Made by a program: the position numbers and the translations under genes. Shown here piece after piece: positions 5,965-14,024 of a DNA stretch of 31,567 bases. The notes under the pieces are model-generated. The model did not search any database, was not told the DNA's origin, and was given only the letters and a program-made list of their open reading frames with translations. Each line of letters starts with the position of its first letter. Position 1 is the stretch's first letter. The DNA is taken from positions 25,948 through 57,514 of the forward strand of contig DLZV01000034.1 in the NCBI GenBank assembly GCA_003447235.1. The letters are read 5' to 3'. The DNA comes from Prevotella sp. (GTDB taxonomy: Bacteria; Bacteroidota; Bacteroidia; Bacteroidales; Bacteroidaceae).

Positions 5965-8900
5965 TTATGCTTTGGCCACTTCGTTGGTGTCGATCGTCTT
6001 GCGCTTGAGCACCATGTAGGCCACTGGTGAAGCGATGAAGATGGAGCTGAGCGTACCGAAGACCACACCGAGGATCATGGCGAAGGAGAAGCTGCGGATG
6101 CTCTCACCACCCAGGAAGAAGATGCAGAGCAACACGATGAGCGTAGAGGCTGACGTGTTGATCGTACGGGCCAGCGTCTGGTTGATAGAGCTGTTGAAGA
6201 GGGTCTCGCGATCCTGCTTCGGATGCAACTTGAGGTTCTCACGGATTCGGTCGAAGACCACCACCTTATCGTTGATAGAGTAGCCGATCACCGTCAGGAT
6301 AGCACCGATGAAGGTCTGGTCGATCTCCAGCGAGAACGGCATCCAGCCCCAGCAGAGCGAGTAGATACCAACCACGGTGAGGGTATCGAAGAACAGAGCG
6401 ACGATAGAACCAACGGAGAAACCGAGGTTGCGGAAGCGCAGCAAGATGTAGAGGAAGATGAAGAACAGAGCCAGGGCCACACTGATGATGGCGCCGTAGG
6501 TGATGTCATTAGCCACGGAAGGTCCTACCTTGGCCGAGCTGATGATAGATCCGCCCGTACGGATGTCCGGGTTCTTGAAGGCCTCTACGTTGGCCTGGCT
6601 GACGAAGCCAGCCTTGTGGAGGGCGTTGTAGAGGATGGTCTCTGCGCGGTCGTCCTCCATCGGGTCGTTGGACTCAATATTGTAGTTGGTTGAGACGCGG
6701 ATGGTCTTGCCGTCCGTACCGAGGGCGATGACGGAAGTCGTGGCCTGCTTGCCAGCGTCCGTACCCGTAGTGTTGACGAATGCGCCGTCGAGCAGCTCGC
6801 GCACGCTCTCTACCTCCGTGGCCTTGTTGAGGGTCACGACATAGTTGCGTCCACCCGTGAAGTCGATACTCTGGCTGAGGCCGCGGATGGCGAAGCTGCC
6901 GATGAAGACCACGGCGGCAATGCCACAGAGCGTGAAGCTCTTCTTGCTCATCTTCATGAAGCCGAAGTTGACGTTCTGCATCAGGTTCTTGCTGATGGAG
7001 GTGTAGAACTTCTGGTTGAGCCAGCGGTTCTTGGCCATCTGCTTCTCATAGACGATGCGGGTCAGGAAGACGGCAGTGAAGAACGAGCAGCACAGACCGA
7101 TGATCCACGTGGTGGCGAAACCACGGATCGGACCCGTACCCGTGACGAGCAGGATGATACCCGTGATGAGCGAGGTGAGGTTGGAGTCGAAGATGGCTGA
7201 GAAGGCGTTCTTGTAACCTGCCTCCAGGGCCTCCTTGATGCCCTTGCCGCCTCTCATCTCCTCCTTGATGCGCTCATAGATCAGCACGTTGGCATCGACG
7301 GCCGTACCCAGTGTCAGCACGATACCGGCAATACCCGGCATGGTGAGTGCCGACTGGAACGAGGCCAATATTCCTAACGTGAAGAAGAGGTTGGCGAGCA
7401 GCGCCACGTTGGCCATCATACCCGGGATGATGTCGTACATCAGGAGCATGTAGATCATCAGGACGACGAAAGCGATGACGAAGGAGATGAGACCCTGCTG
7501 GATGGACTGTGCACCGAGCGTAGGACCGACGACCTCCTCCTGGACTATACGTGCCGGGGCCGGCATACGTCCAGACTTCAGCGTGTTGGCCAAGTCCTTG
7601 GTATCCTCGATGGTGAAGTTGCCCGAGATAGACGACTGGCCGCCGTCGATCTGGCTATTGATGCGCGGAGCGGTATAGACTACGCCGTCGAGCACGATGG
7701 CTACGGCCTTGCCGAGGTTGGCCTTGGTGATGGCCGACCATTCGCGCGCACCCTCGGAATTCATGGACATGCTCACCTCCGGCTTGCCATACTGGTCAAA
7801 CTGGTCCTTGGCGTCGGTGACGACGTCACCCTCCAGGACGGGGCGGCCGTCGCTCGTGGTGATCTTCAAGGCGTGGAGCTCGAAGACGTTCTTCTGGTTG
7901 AGTCCGTCGGCCGGCTTGGCGCTCCAGAGCAGTCTCAGGTCGCTGGGCAGCACCTGCTTGGCCAGGTGGCTATAGATGAGCTTGTTGATAGCGGCGGTGT
8001 CGCGCACGTTGGCATAGCCTACGATGCTGAGGGCCTCGCCCGGGATGGTCTGAAGCATGGAGAGCAGCGGGTGGTCGCGGCGCAGCTGGGCGTCGGTCTC
8101 GTTCTTGGCGGCGTTAGCGGCAGCGTTTTGGCTGTCGCGGAGCTGCAGCTTGGAGGCAGCCTTCTTGGCCGGGGCCTTCGTGCCGTCAGTGGCAGCCGTG
8201 TCCTTCTTCTCTGTGCCGTTGTCGCCATTGGCCAGACGCTGGTCCAGCTGGACGAGATACGGCGTGATCTCCTGGTTGTTGTAGGTCTCCCAGAACTCCA
8301 GGTTGGCGCTACCCTGCAGCAGCTTGCGCATACGCTCCGGCTCGCGGATACCCGGCATTTCGACCATCAGTCGGCCTTCCTGTCCCTCGAGCTTCTGGAT
8401 GTTGGGCTGCACGACGCCAAACTGGTCGATACGGTTGCGGACCACGTTGTAGGAGTTGTCGATGGCGGCGGTCACTTCTGCGCGCAAGGCGCTCTCCACC
8501 TGCTCATCCGTACTCTGCGTGCTCACCTTGCCCTTGAGCTGCTGGGTGGCGAAGATCTCGGCCAGGCGGTGGCCCGGCGCGTTCTTGTGGTAAGCGTCGA
8601 TGAAGAGAGAGATGAAGTCGCGCTGGCTCGTCTCCTCCTCCTTCTTGGCCTGCTGGAGCGACTTCACATAGGCCGGGTCGGTCTTGTGGTCAGCGAGCAC
8701 ATCGACGACGTCGGGTACGGAGATCTCCAGAATGACGTTCATACCGCCCTTCAGGTCAAGGCCGAGGCCGATTTGTGTCTCCAGACACTTCTGATAAGAG
8801 TAGATGCCCAGATACTTCACGGAGTCCTTGTAGTCCTGCCGCGCAATGGGATCTTTGATCTTCTCGGCCTGGCTGTCATAGTAGCTGGTGGCTACCGAGA

Positions 8901-8970
8901 AAGACAGGTAGAAGATACTTGCGAGCGTCAGCAAGACGGCCACGCAAATTACTAGTCCTTTGTTCTGCAT
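5965..8970 (-). CDS. secDF: Fused protein translocase subunit SecDF
   Basis: SecDF uses the proton-motive force to help SecYEG move proteins across the inner membrane. SecD and SecF are fused here in one 1001-residue protein, as is usual in Bacteroidota. Residues ~8-30 form the first membrane helix. The SecD part carries GLDLKGGMNV and VRNRIDQFGV, then a helix block with GTAVDANVLIYERIKEE around residues 500-580. The SecF part begins near residue 670 and carries IDFTGGRNYVV and GYSINDKVVVFDRIREN near residue 900. An Ala/Lys-rich low-complexity stretch (about 248-298) interrupts the periplasmic domain. The gene is monocistronic with its own promoter and a ~90-nt leader. Confidence 0.97.
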   Translation of the reverse strand: MQNKGLVICVAVLLTLASIFYLSFSVATSYYDSQAEKIKDPIARQDYKDSVKYLGIYSYQKCLETQIGLGLDLKGGMNVILEISVPDVVDVLADHKTDPAYVKSLQQAKKEEETSQRDFISLFIDAYHKNAPGHRLAEIFATQQLKGKVSTQSTDEQVESALRAEVTAAIDNSYNVVRNRIDQFGVVQPNIQKLEGQEGRLMVEMPGIREPERMRKLLQGSANLEFWETYNNQEITPYLVQLDQRLANGDNGTEKKDTAATDGTKAPAKKAASKLQLRDSQNAAANAAKNETDAQLRRDHPLLSMLQTIPGEALSIVGYANVRDTAAINKLIYSHLAKQVLPSDLRLLWSAKPADGLNQKNVFELHALKITTSDGRPVLEGDVVTDAKDQFDQYGKPEVSMSMNSEGAREWSAITKANLGKAVAIVLDGVVYTAPRINSQIDGGQSSISGNFTIEDTKDLANTLKSGRMPAPARIVQEEVVGPTLGAQSIQQGLISFVIAFVVLMIYMLLMYDIIPGMMANVALLANLFFTLGILASFQSALTMPGIAGIVLTLGTAVDANVLIYERIKEEMRGGKGIKEALEAGYKNAFSAIFDSNLTSLITGIILLVTGTGPIRGFATTWIIGLCCSFFTAVFLTRIVYEKQMAKNRWLNQKFYTSISKNLMQNVNFGFMKMSKKSFTLCGIAAVVFIGSFAIRGLSQSIDFTGGRNYVVTLNKATEVESVRELLDGAFVNTTGTDAGKQATTSVIALGTDGKTIRVSTNYNIESNDPMEDDRAETILYNALHKAGFVSQANVEAFKNPDIRTGGSIISSAKVGPSVANDITYGAIISVALALFFIFLYILLRFRNLGFSVGSIVALFFDTLTVVGIYSLCWGWMPFSLEIDQTFIGAILTVIGYSINDKVVVFDRIRENLKLHPKQDRETLFNSSINQTLARTINTSASTLIVLLCIFFLGGESIRSFSFAMILGVVFGTLSSIFIASPVAYMVLKRKTIDTNEVAKA

Positions 8971-9063
8971 TTTTATTGTTGTTTTTGAATTTAATCAGCT
9001 AAAAAGCGCCCATTCATAGCCCGTCCTGCCTCGTAAAAGAGACACGAACGTACTACAAACGTG

Positions 9064-9071
9064 CAAAGATA
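9064..9071 (-). promoter_or_regulatory. secDF: -7 promoter box of secDF (TATCTTTG)
   Basis: A perfect TAnnTTTG match on the minus strand lies 93 nt before the ATG at 8970, in the short gap after the preceding gene. No clear -33 element is seen. Confidence 0.55.
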
Positions 9072-9120
9072 CTGATTTTTTCACATATTGGGAAAACTTT
9101 CGGCCTTAAATGTCATTTTT

Positions 9121-10215
9121 TTAAGGTTTTGGCCGCATTTCCAACCAGCAGAAGATAGGGTAGTGGTCGCTTGTGTGGATACTATCATCGACTTTGGCGC
9201 CATAGGGCTTGAAGAAGTCGGAGCAGAGGATATGGTCGATGCGTGTATAGATTCCGTTGCGGTTGAAGGACCGTCCGGGACCGTTGCCCGAGGCTATGTA
9301 GCAGTCTGTCAGTCCCTTCGACAGGGTCCTGTGTGTGTAGGAGATGGGGGTGTCGTTGAGGTCTCCGCACGCGATGACGGGCAGCCCCTCCTTGAGGCGC
9401 TGCTGGATGCGTGCAGCCACCATGCGCACCTGGGCCGCCCTGCGGGTCGTTCCCTTCGATAGTTTATCAATCAGCAGGAGCGTCTCGATGCGTGCCGTGT
9501 CGGCCTCCACGCCGCCTTGGAGGATATGGTGGAAGTCCTCGCGCTCCTTCTCCGAGATACCGTAGGACTGGAGGTGGTTGTTGATGATGCAGACCTTCTG
9601 GCCGCCCACATCGACGAGGAAGTCCACGCTCATGTTGCCCGGGGAGTGGTAGGGGATGGAGTCGTGGCTCAGGATGGGGTAGCGCGAGGCCAGAAACAGG
9701 CCGTGGCCGGTCTCCGAGGCTTTGGGGATGAAGGCGGTATAGGCGTATTTGTGTCGCAGCAACTTCAGGGGCGAGAGACTGTCGCCCTTGTCCGTGGCCT
9801 CCTGCAGACAGATGAAGTCGGCGTCGCTATCGAGCAGGTACCGCATCATCTCGCTCTTCTCTCCCTCCTTCGTGACGTAGCCCTCAAACATGGCCACGTT
9901 CCATGACAACAGTTTCAAGGCGCCGTGGGGCGGCTCCTTCGTGGGGTTGAAGGGCGTGTATTGGCGGATGGGGACAAAGGCCAGCAGCAGACCCGCCACG
10001 GGCAGCCACAGCAGGCGCGGGCGCAGCAGTATCCAGAGGACGAGAAAGACGAGGTTTGCGAGGATGACGGCAGGCATCAGCAGCCCCACGTTGCTCAGTT
10101 TGGGCCACGACTCGGGCTGGAGCAGGTCGGAGTATCCCACCAAAAGCAATGCTATGATAGCCAATAAGTTGGCCACCATCAGCAGAAGGCGCATCGCCTT
10201 TCTCAATTTCTCCAT
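9121..10215 (-). CDS. Membrane-anchored endonuclease/exonuclease/phosphatase family protein
   Basis: The 364-residue protein has three hydrophobic segments at the N-terminus (about 10-30, 43-64 and 66-82), then a catalytic domain of the DNase I/Exo III/inositol-phosphatase superfamily. Motifs in order are LLSWNVAMF (N106), ICLQEA (E139), IINNHLQS, ACGDLNDTP and SDHYPIFCW at the C-terminus, which together supply the metal and catalytic residues. The domain probably faces the periplasm. The real substrate (nucleic acid, phosphoester or lipid headgroup) cannot be told from sequence. It follows the rhomboid gene by 129 nt on the same strand and may be co-transcribed with it. Confidence 0.9.
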   Translation of the reverse strand: MEKLRKAMRLLLMVANLLAIIALLLVGYSDLLQPESWPKLSNVGLLMPAVILANLVFLVLWILLRPRLLWLPVAGLLLAFVPIRQYTPFNPTKEPPHGALKLLSWNVAMFEGYVTKEGEKSEMMRYLLDSDADFICLQEATDKGDSLSPLKLLRHKYAYTAFIPKASETGHGLFLASRYPILSHDSIPYHSPGNMSVDFLVDVGGQKVCIINNHLQSYGISEKEREDFHHILQGGVEADTARIETLLLIDKLSKGTTRRAAQVRMVAARIQQRLKEGLPVIACGDLNDTPISYTHRTLSKGLTDCYIASGNGPGRSFNRNGIYTRIDHILCSDFFKPYGAKVDDSIHTSDHYPIFCWLEMRPKP

Positions 10216-10280
10216 AGCGTTCTCTCTCTCGTCGTGTTTATAATGGTTACGTCGTGCTATTTCTCTCCGTTTCAGAGGAA

Positions 10281-10323
10281 GTTTCCCCCGCCTCCGCGGA
10301 AGAATCCTCGACTTCGGGGAAAC
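10281..10323 (-). other. Possible stem-loop between the rhomboid and EEP genes
   Basis: GTTTCCCC (10281-10288) and GGGGAAAC (10316-10323) are perfect 8-bp arms. It lies between two co-directional genes and could act as a partial terminator or processing site; this is inference. Confidence 0.35.
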
Positions 10324-10344
10324 CCTTTCTGTCGTGCGCAGCCC

Positions 10345-11304
10345 TTAGTTGTTGCTACTGTCGAAGAGCGTCTGCTTCTCCTCCTTCGTCAGACTGTCGT
10401 AGCCGCTCTTTCGTATCTTGTCGAGGATGCGGTCGATCTCCTCCTGGGTAGCCTTCTTGTGGGCGTTATACTCCCAGTCGGTCTCCTGTCGTGTGGTCTC
10501 GCCCGCGTTTTTCTTGCCTTTGAGCACGTCGAAGCCGCCCCAGTTTTTGCCAAAACCATCCCAGCTCTTGCGCTTGCGGCCCGTGTTCTGCCAGCCTCCT
10601 CCGTACTTTCCGAAGCCGTTGCCTTCCATGAAGGGATGCTTGCGCCAGTACTTGATGAGGATGTAGCCGAAGAGCATGCCGCCGAGGTGGGCCAGATGGG
10701 CCACGCCGTCGTTGGTGGTCGCAATGGCCGAGAACAGTTCCAGGGCGATGGAACCGGCGATTACCCACTTGACCTTGAGGGGGAAGGGGAAGGGAATGAC
10801 AAACATTCGCTCGTTGGGGAAGTACATGCCGTAGGCCAGGAGGATGCCGTAGAGTGCACCCGAGGCGCCAACTGTCGTCCAGAGGTTGAGCAGACCCTGG
10901 TTGGCCCGCACCACCATCATGGTGTCGGCGAAGGTGAAGCCAGGCACTTGTTCATTGCAGATGATGTAGAACTGTCCAAATTGTGCCAGCTCCTGGCAGA
11001 AGCCTGCGCCCAAGCCGCAGATGATGTAATAAAAAAAGAACTTCCTTGATCCCCAATAGGCCTCCATCACGGGTCCGAACATCCACAGCATAAACATGTT
11101 CATGAAGATGTGCCCGAGGCCACCATGCATGAACATGTAGGTGAATATCTGGTAGAGGTGGAAGTCAGGAGCCAGAAAAAAGTGCAGTCCCAGCAAGCCG
11201 GTCAGGTCTATCCCCATGTTTTCCGTCACCCAGGTGGCGATAAACATGATGGAGTTGATGATCAGCAGATTCTTAGTGACTGCGGGTATTTCGCGCGTGA
11301 GCAT
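10345..11304 (-). CDS. Rhomboid family intramembrane serine protease
   Basis: This is an inner-membrane protease that cleaves substrates inside or next to their membrane helices. The catalytic dyad is visible as S148 in GASGALYG and H206 in AHLGGMLFG. The family's HGGLGHIFMNM motif lies at residues 60-70, including the oxyanion-region histidine and asparagine. Six or so hydrophobic segments span residues 10-225. A soluble, charged tail of ~95 residues follows, ending in ILDKIRKSGYDSLTKEEKQ, a helical segment commonly seen at the end of Bacteroidota rhomboids. The gene has its own promoter, divergent from HU. Confidence 0.95.
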   Translation of the reverse strand: MLTREIPAVTKNLLIINSIMFIATWVTENMGIDLTGLLGLHFFLAPDFHLYQIFTYMFMHGGLGHIFMNMFMLWMFGPVMEAYWGSRKFFFYYIICGLGAGFCQELAQFGQFYIICNEQVPGFTFADTMMVVRANQGLLNLWTTVGASGALYGILLAYGMYFPNERMFVIPFPFPLKVKWVIAGSIALELFSAIATTNDGVAHLAHLGGMLFGYILIKYWRKHPFMEGNGFGKYGGGWQNTGRKRKSWDGFGKNWGGFDVLKGKKNAGETTRQETDWEYNAHKKATQEEIDRILDKIRKSGYDSLTKEEKQTLFDSSNN

Positions 11305-11329
11305 TTTTGTTCTTTTTGATTATACCGTG

Positions 11330-11337
11330 CAAAATTA
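11330..11337 (-). promoter_or_regulatory. -7 promoter box of the rhomboid gene (TAATTTTG)
   Basis: A perfect TAnnTTTG match on the minus strand lies 25 nt before the ATG at 11304, giving a leader of about 20 nt. Confidence 0.6.
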
Positions 11338-11419
11338 CGAAAAAATCCTCATTAACTGCACACGGAGCCCCCTCAATACGCTTTTTTACGCATTTTTCGT
11401 CACTTTTTCCGAAATTTAG

Positions 11420-11450
11420 TTTGTGTTGTAAAACTATTCTCTTATATTTG
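11420..11450 (+). promoter_or_regulatory. HU promoter
   Basis: TTTG at 11420-11423 and TATATTTG at 11443-11450 are separated by 19 nt, a consensus Bacteroidota promoter. The leader to the ATG at 11502 is about 45 nt and A-rich. Confidence 0.8.
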
Positions 11451-11501
11451 CACCCACAAGCGTTTGAATCAATATATATTAATCGATAATCAAGAAAAGT
11501 T

Positions 11502-11777
11502 ATGAACAAAACAGAGTTAATCGAGAAGATTGCGGCCGGCTCGGGTCTGAAGAAGGCTGAGGCCAAGGATGCTTTGGACGCCACGTTGCGCGAACTGAAG
11601 AATGCCTTGGTAGCTGGCGAGAAAGTGCAGCTGGTCGGCTTCGGTACCTTCGAGGTCAACGAGCGTCCCGAGCGTCAGGGTGTCAACCCCGCCACGGGTG
11701 CCAAGATTGTCATCCCCGCACGCAAGGTGGTGAAGTTCAAGGCTGGTGCTGACCTCAGCGATGCGGTCAACGCATAA
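11502..11777 (+). CDS. HU family DNA-binding protein
   Basis: HU is a dimeric nucleoid protein that binds and bends DNA without strong sequence preference. The 91-residue product shows the whole family pattern: the N-terminal helix MNKTELIEKIA, the GFGTFEV turn, and the DNA-binding arm with NPATGAKIVIPARKVVKFKAG, including the intercalating proline. The gene is monocistronic between a consensus promoter and a strong terminator, which suits a highly expressed nucleoid protein. Whether it is the main HU or one of several paralogues cannot be decided here. Confidence 0.96.
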   Translation: MNKTELIEKIAAGSGLKKAEAKDALDATLRELKNALVAGEKVQLVGFGTFEVNERPERQGVNPATGAKIVIPARKVVKFKAGADLSDAVNA

Positions 11778-11806
11778 CTGTCAATTCTTTTTCGCAAGAA
11801 AATACC

Positions 11807-11837
11807 AGGGGAAGGACCATGGGTCTTTCCCCTTTTT
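11807..11837. terminator. Terminator between HU and the CPBP protease gene
   Basis: A 12-bp stem AGGGGAAGGACC (11807-11818 with 11822-11833, one G-U pair) with a 3-nt loop is followed by TTTT on the plus strand. The minus strand is also T-rich beyond the stem, so it may serve both convergent genes. Confidence 0.85.
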
Positions 11838-11845
11838 GCATCCTG

Positions 11846-12460
11846 TCAGAAGGGGAAGAGGACGAAGGCGCAGGCGTCCCATACGGCATGGGAGATGATG
11901 AGAGCCGTGAGGCTTTGCGGGAAGAAGCGATAGATGAGGCCCCAGCAGCCGCCTACGACTCCTGCCGCCACGATCAGCATGAAGTTGAGCGAAGGCAGAT
12001 GGACGAGCGTGTAGCAGGCCGTGGCAGCCACCAGTCCCGCGTTGGCGCCCCAGCGCGCCATCATTCGTCGCTGGATGAAACCGCGCCAGAAGATCTCCTC
12101 TGCCGGACCGATGACAAGGAGGAGCAGGACGGCAATGACGGCAGGCGGCGTACCGCCCTTCATGGAGTAGATCATATCCACCTGGCCGCGGGCGAAACCA
12201 AACATCCATTGCGACACCTTGTCGCCCGTCCAGAATACCCACCACAGCACGAAGGCGATCGAGAGTCCTGCTGTGACCGCGCGGGGCGAGAACCTCAGGT
12301 CCTTCAGCCACTCTCTACACCAGACCGTAGAGAGCGTGGTGAGGGTGAGGGCCGAACACGTCATCGTGTACCAGAAGTTGATGTGTGGTGCCGTCCAGGG
12401 CGAGAACATCACAAACCACAGCAGGGCTGCGATGAGGACGGCAACAATGGTCTTTCTCAT
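11846..12460 (-). CDS. CPBP family intramembrane glutamic endopeptidase
   Basis: This 204-residue polytopic membrane protein belongs to the CAAX-prenyl protease 2/bacteriocin-processing (CPBP, Abi) family. The hallmark motif is EEIFWRGF (E121, E122, R126), followed by H154 in LVHLPSLNF and H191 in ISHAVWD, which together form the metal-free glutamic protease site. About six hydrophobic helices are visible. Substrates of bacterial members are mostly unknown; some process or confer immunity to peptides. It follows menA by 19 nt and is very likely co-transcribed with it. Confidence 0.92.
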   Translation of the reverse strand: MRKTIVAVLIAALLWFVMFSPWTAPHINFWYTMTCSALTLTTLSTVWCREWLKDLRFSPRAVTAGLSIAFVLWWVFWTGDKVSQWMFGFARGQVDMIYSMKGGTPPAVIAVLLLLVIGPAEEIFWRGFIQRRMMARWGANAGLVAATACYTLVHLPSLNFMLIVAAGVVGGCWGLIYRFFPQSLTALIISHAVWDACAFVLFPF

Positions 12461-12479
12461 TTCTTATATATATAAGTTC

Positions 12480-13406
12480 TTATACTCCCAGCCAACTGCC
12501 GAGGAAGAAGCCCAAGGCGTAGAGGAGGCCGAAGATCATCTGGAGCTGCGCCGTCGTCTGGTCGAGTCGCTGAATGCCTCGGTAGGGCAGGTCGTCTTCG
12601 GCCTGAATCATCGTCCGCACGTTGCGCAGGGCCAGGGGCAACGTCAGCACGACCGCCAGCAGCGTCCACGGCTGCCCCAGCAGGACCACATAGAGCAGGG
12701 CCAGGGCGTAGGGAGCGAAGATCTCGAAGGTATAGATGGCCTTGGCGTTCATCAGCGAGACCGAGGTCGTGATGGTGCCCAGTCCGGCCTGAAGATCTGT
12801 CTTCACATCGCGGGTGTTGTTGGCATGGAGGATGGCCACTGTGATGAGGCCGATGGGCAGGATCATCAGTAGCGACTGTGGGTCGTAGGAGCCCACGGCC
12901 ACGAAGAACGTGCCGAGGGCAGGGAGCAGGGCGAAGCTGCAGAGGATGTTGAGGTCGCCCAGGTGGTGGGACTTCATCCAGGGATAGACCAGCGAGAGCA
13001 GTACGCCCGCCAGTCCGATCCACCATCCCGACCACGACGAGTTGTAGAGCAGAAACACACCGATGGGCACGGCCAGCGCCACGAGCACCAGTCCGTAGCG
13101 CAGGATCTCCTTGGGCCGGAACGTGCCGTCGTGTATCCACGTCACGCCATTGCTGCAGGCTTTCGTGTCCACGCCCCATGTGAAGTCGAAGTAGTCGCTC
13201 ACCATGTTGCCGCCCGAGTGGACGATGGAGAGCAGCGGGAGGCAGAGCAAGGCATTGAGCCAGTTGATTGGTGTCGTGTCCTCGCCTCCGCCATGGCTCT
13301 GGCAGTAGAGGTAGGCCCACATGATGAGGATCGGCATCACCGAGGCGGGCAACGCCCACGGGCGGGTGGCGATGATCCAGTTTTTCAAAGTTCTTCTTTT
13401 TTCCAT
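12480..13406 (-). CDS. menA: 1,4-dihydroxy-2-naphthoate polyprenyltransferase (MenA)
   Basis: MenA attaches the polyprenyl chain to 1,4-dihydroxy-2-naphthoate in the inner membrane, a late step of menaquinone synthesis. The first Asp-rich prenyl-diphosphate motif is NMVSDYFDFTWGVD (N67, D71, D74, D80) and the second is NNTRDVKTD; the N-terminal WIIATRPWALPASVMPI is typical of MenA rather than UbiA. Eight to nine hydrophobic helices fit the family. Length (308 residues) is normal. It has its own promoter with a ~130-nt leader and is followed at once by the CPBP protease gene. Confidence 0.94.
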   Translation of the reverse strand: MEKRRTLKNWIIATRPWALPASVMPILIMWAYLYCQSHGGGEDTTPINWLNALLCLPLLSIVHSGGNMVSDYFDFTWGVDTKACSNGVTWIHDGTFRPKEILRYGLVLVALAVPIGVFLLYNSSWSGWWIGLAGVLLSLVYPWMKSHHLGDLNILCSFALLPALGTFFVAVGSYDPQSLLMILPIGLITVAILHANNTRDVKTDLQAGLGTITTSVSLMNAKAIYTFEIFAPYALALLYVVLLGQPWTLLAVVLTLPLALRNVRTMIQAEDDLPYRGIQRLDQTTAQLQMIFGLLYALGFFLGSWLGV

Positions 13407-13536
13407 GTCTTAGTTAAAAGGTGGACTCGTGGGAAGGACAGCCTCCGCCACGGACTTCCATGAATAGTTTGATTTAATATCGATCGTTGATCGCCACGCG
13501 CGGCCGAAGGCAGCGTGTGGCAATCTGGTGCAAGTG

Positions 13537-13544
13537 CAAAGGTA
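13537..13544 (-). promoter_or_regulatory. menA: -7 promoter box upstream of menA (TACCTTTG)
   Basis: A perfect TAnnTTTG match on the minus strand lies 131 nt before the menA ATG at 13406. The leader shows no structure I could name. Confidence 0.5.
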
Positions 13545-13610
13545 AGAAGAAACTTTGAAATGGGGCAGCGTTTTACCCGATTTTCTCGGTAGAAGTTTTT
13601 TGTGTGGGGG

Positions 13611-13676
13611 AACACCAGGGGCCTCTCGCTCAAACACCAGAGGCTTCTCGCTCCAACACCAAAGGCTTCTCGCTTA
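13611..13676. repeat. Three 22-bp tandem repeats
   Basis: Units at 13611-13632, 13633-13654 and 13655-13676 share the pattern AACACCARRGGCYTCTCGCT plus two variable bases. They lie between the menA promoter and the terminator of the next gene pair. The rest of the gap 13407-13768 holds only that promoter, the terminator and a small stem-loop. Confidence 0.85.
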
Positions 13677-13682
13677 AACAGA

Positions 13683-13719
13683 AATGGACGAAAGCCAACT
13701 AAAGCGGCTTCCGTCCATT
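13683..13719 (-). terminator. Terminator of secreted-protein/peptide cassette 1
   Basis: Arms AATGGACG..AAGCC (13683-13696) and GGCTT..CGTCCATT (13706-13719) pair over 14 positions with one A-C mismatch. The same ATGGACG arm sequence is used in the terminator of the duplicate cassette at 22419-22458. Confidence 0.7.
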
Positions 13720-13745
13720 GATCTAAATATAATATGTAGTCGTTG

Positions 13746-13767
13746 CCGACGGCCTTATGCCGTGCGG
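13746..13767 (-). other. Conserved stem-loop directly after peptide gene 1
   Basis: The RNA folds as CCG(C)ACGGC, loop AUAAG, GCCGUCGG, eight pairs with one bulged C. It begins one base after the stop codon of the peptide gene. An almost identical element occupies the same place after peptide gene 2 (22484-22505), with an A-U pair replaced by G-U. Confidence 0.65.
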
Positions 13768-13768
13768 A

Positions 13769-13987
13769 CTACCACTTGTCGCTATCCCAAGGGTCGTACA
13801 TGCCTTCCTTGATGTCCTTGTCCGTAAGGAAATAGCCACGGTCAGTGTCGTCGTTCTCAAGATCCACCTGGCCGTTGTCGTAGAACTTCTTGCCTACAAC
13901 CCATTGATTAGACGTAGCTGCACAGTAGTTGTTCTGTGTCTCCACCATCAACACGGTAGTTACGGGCTTGATATATTTGCGTTTCAT
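13769..13987 (-). CDS. Small peptide 1, paired with a large secreted protein
   Basis: The function is unknown. The 72-residue product has no signal peptide or membrane segment. Its first ~26 residues (MKRKYIKP...VETQNNYCAATS) and its last ~24 (DRGYFLTDKD...YDPWDSDKW) are shared with the paralogue at 22507-22701, whereas the middle differs in sequence and length. The MK(R/K)KYxxP opening is common among short uncharacterised proteins of Bacteroidales. The gene follows the 816-residue secreted protein by 37 nt, so they should be co-transcribed, and a conserved stem-loop and terminator follow. A peptide precursor is possible, but no maturase or transporter is near. Confidence 0.75.
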   Translation of the reverse strand: MKRKYIKPVTTVLMVETQNNYCAATSNQWVVGKKFYDNGQVDLENDDTDRGYFLTDKDIKEGMYDPWDSDKW

Positions 13988-14024
13988 ATTTCTTAAGTCC
14001 TTTTTTAAAGTTTGTCTGATTGGA

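Noticed and set aside
13611..13676. Tandem repeats as a CRISPR array
   Set aside because: Units are contiguous with no spacers, and no cas gene is nearby. The 8-bp arrays near 25688 and 26288 fail for the same reason.
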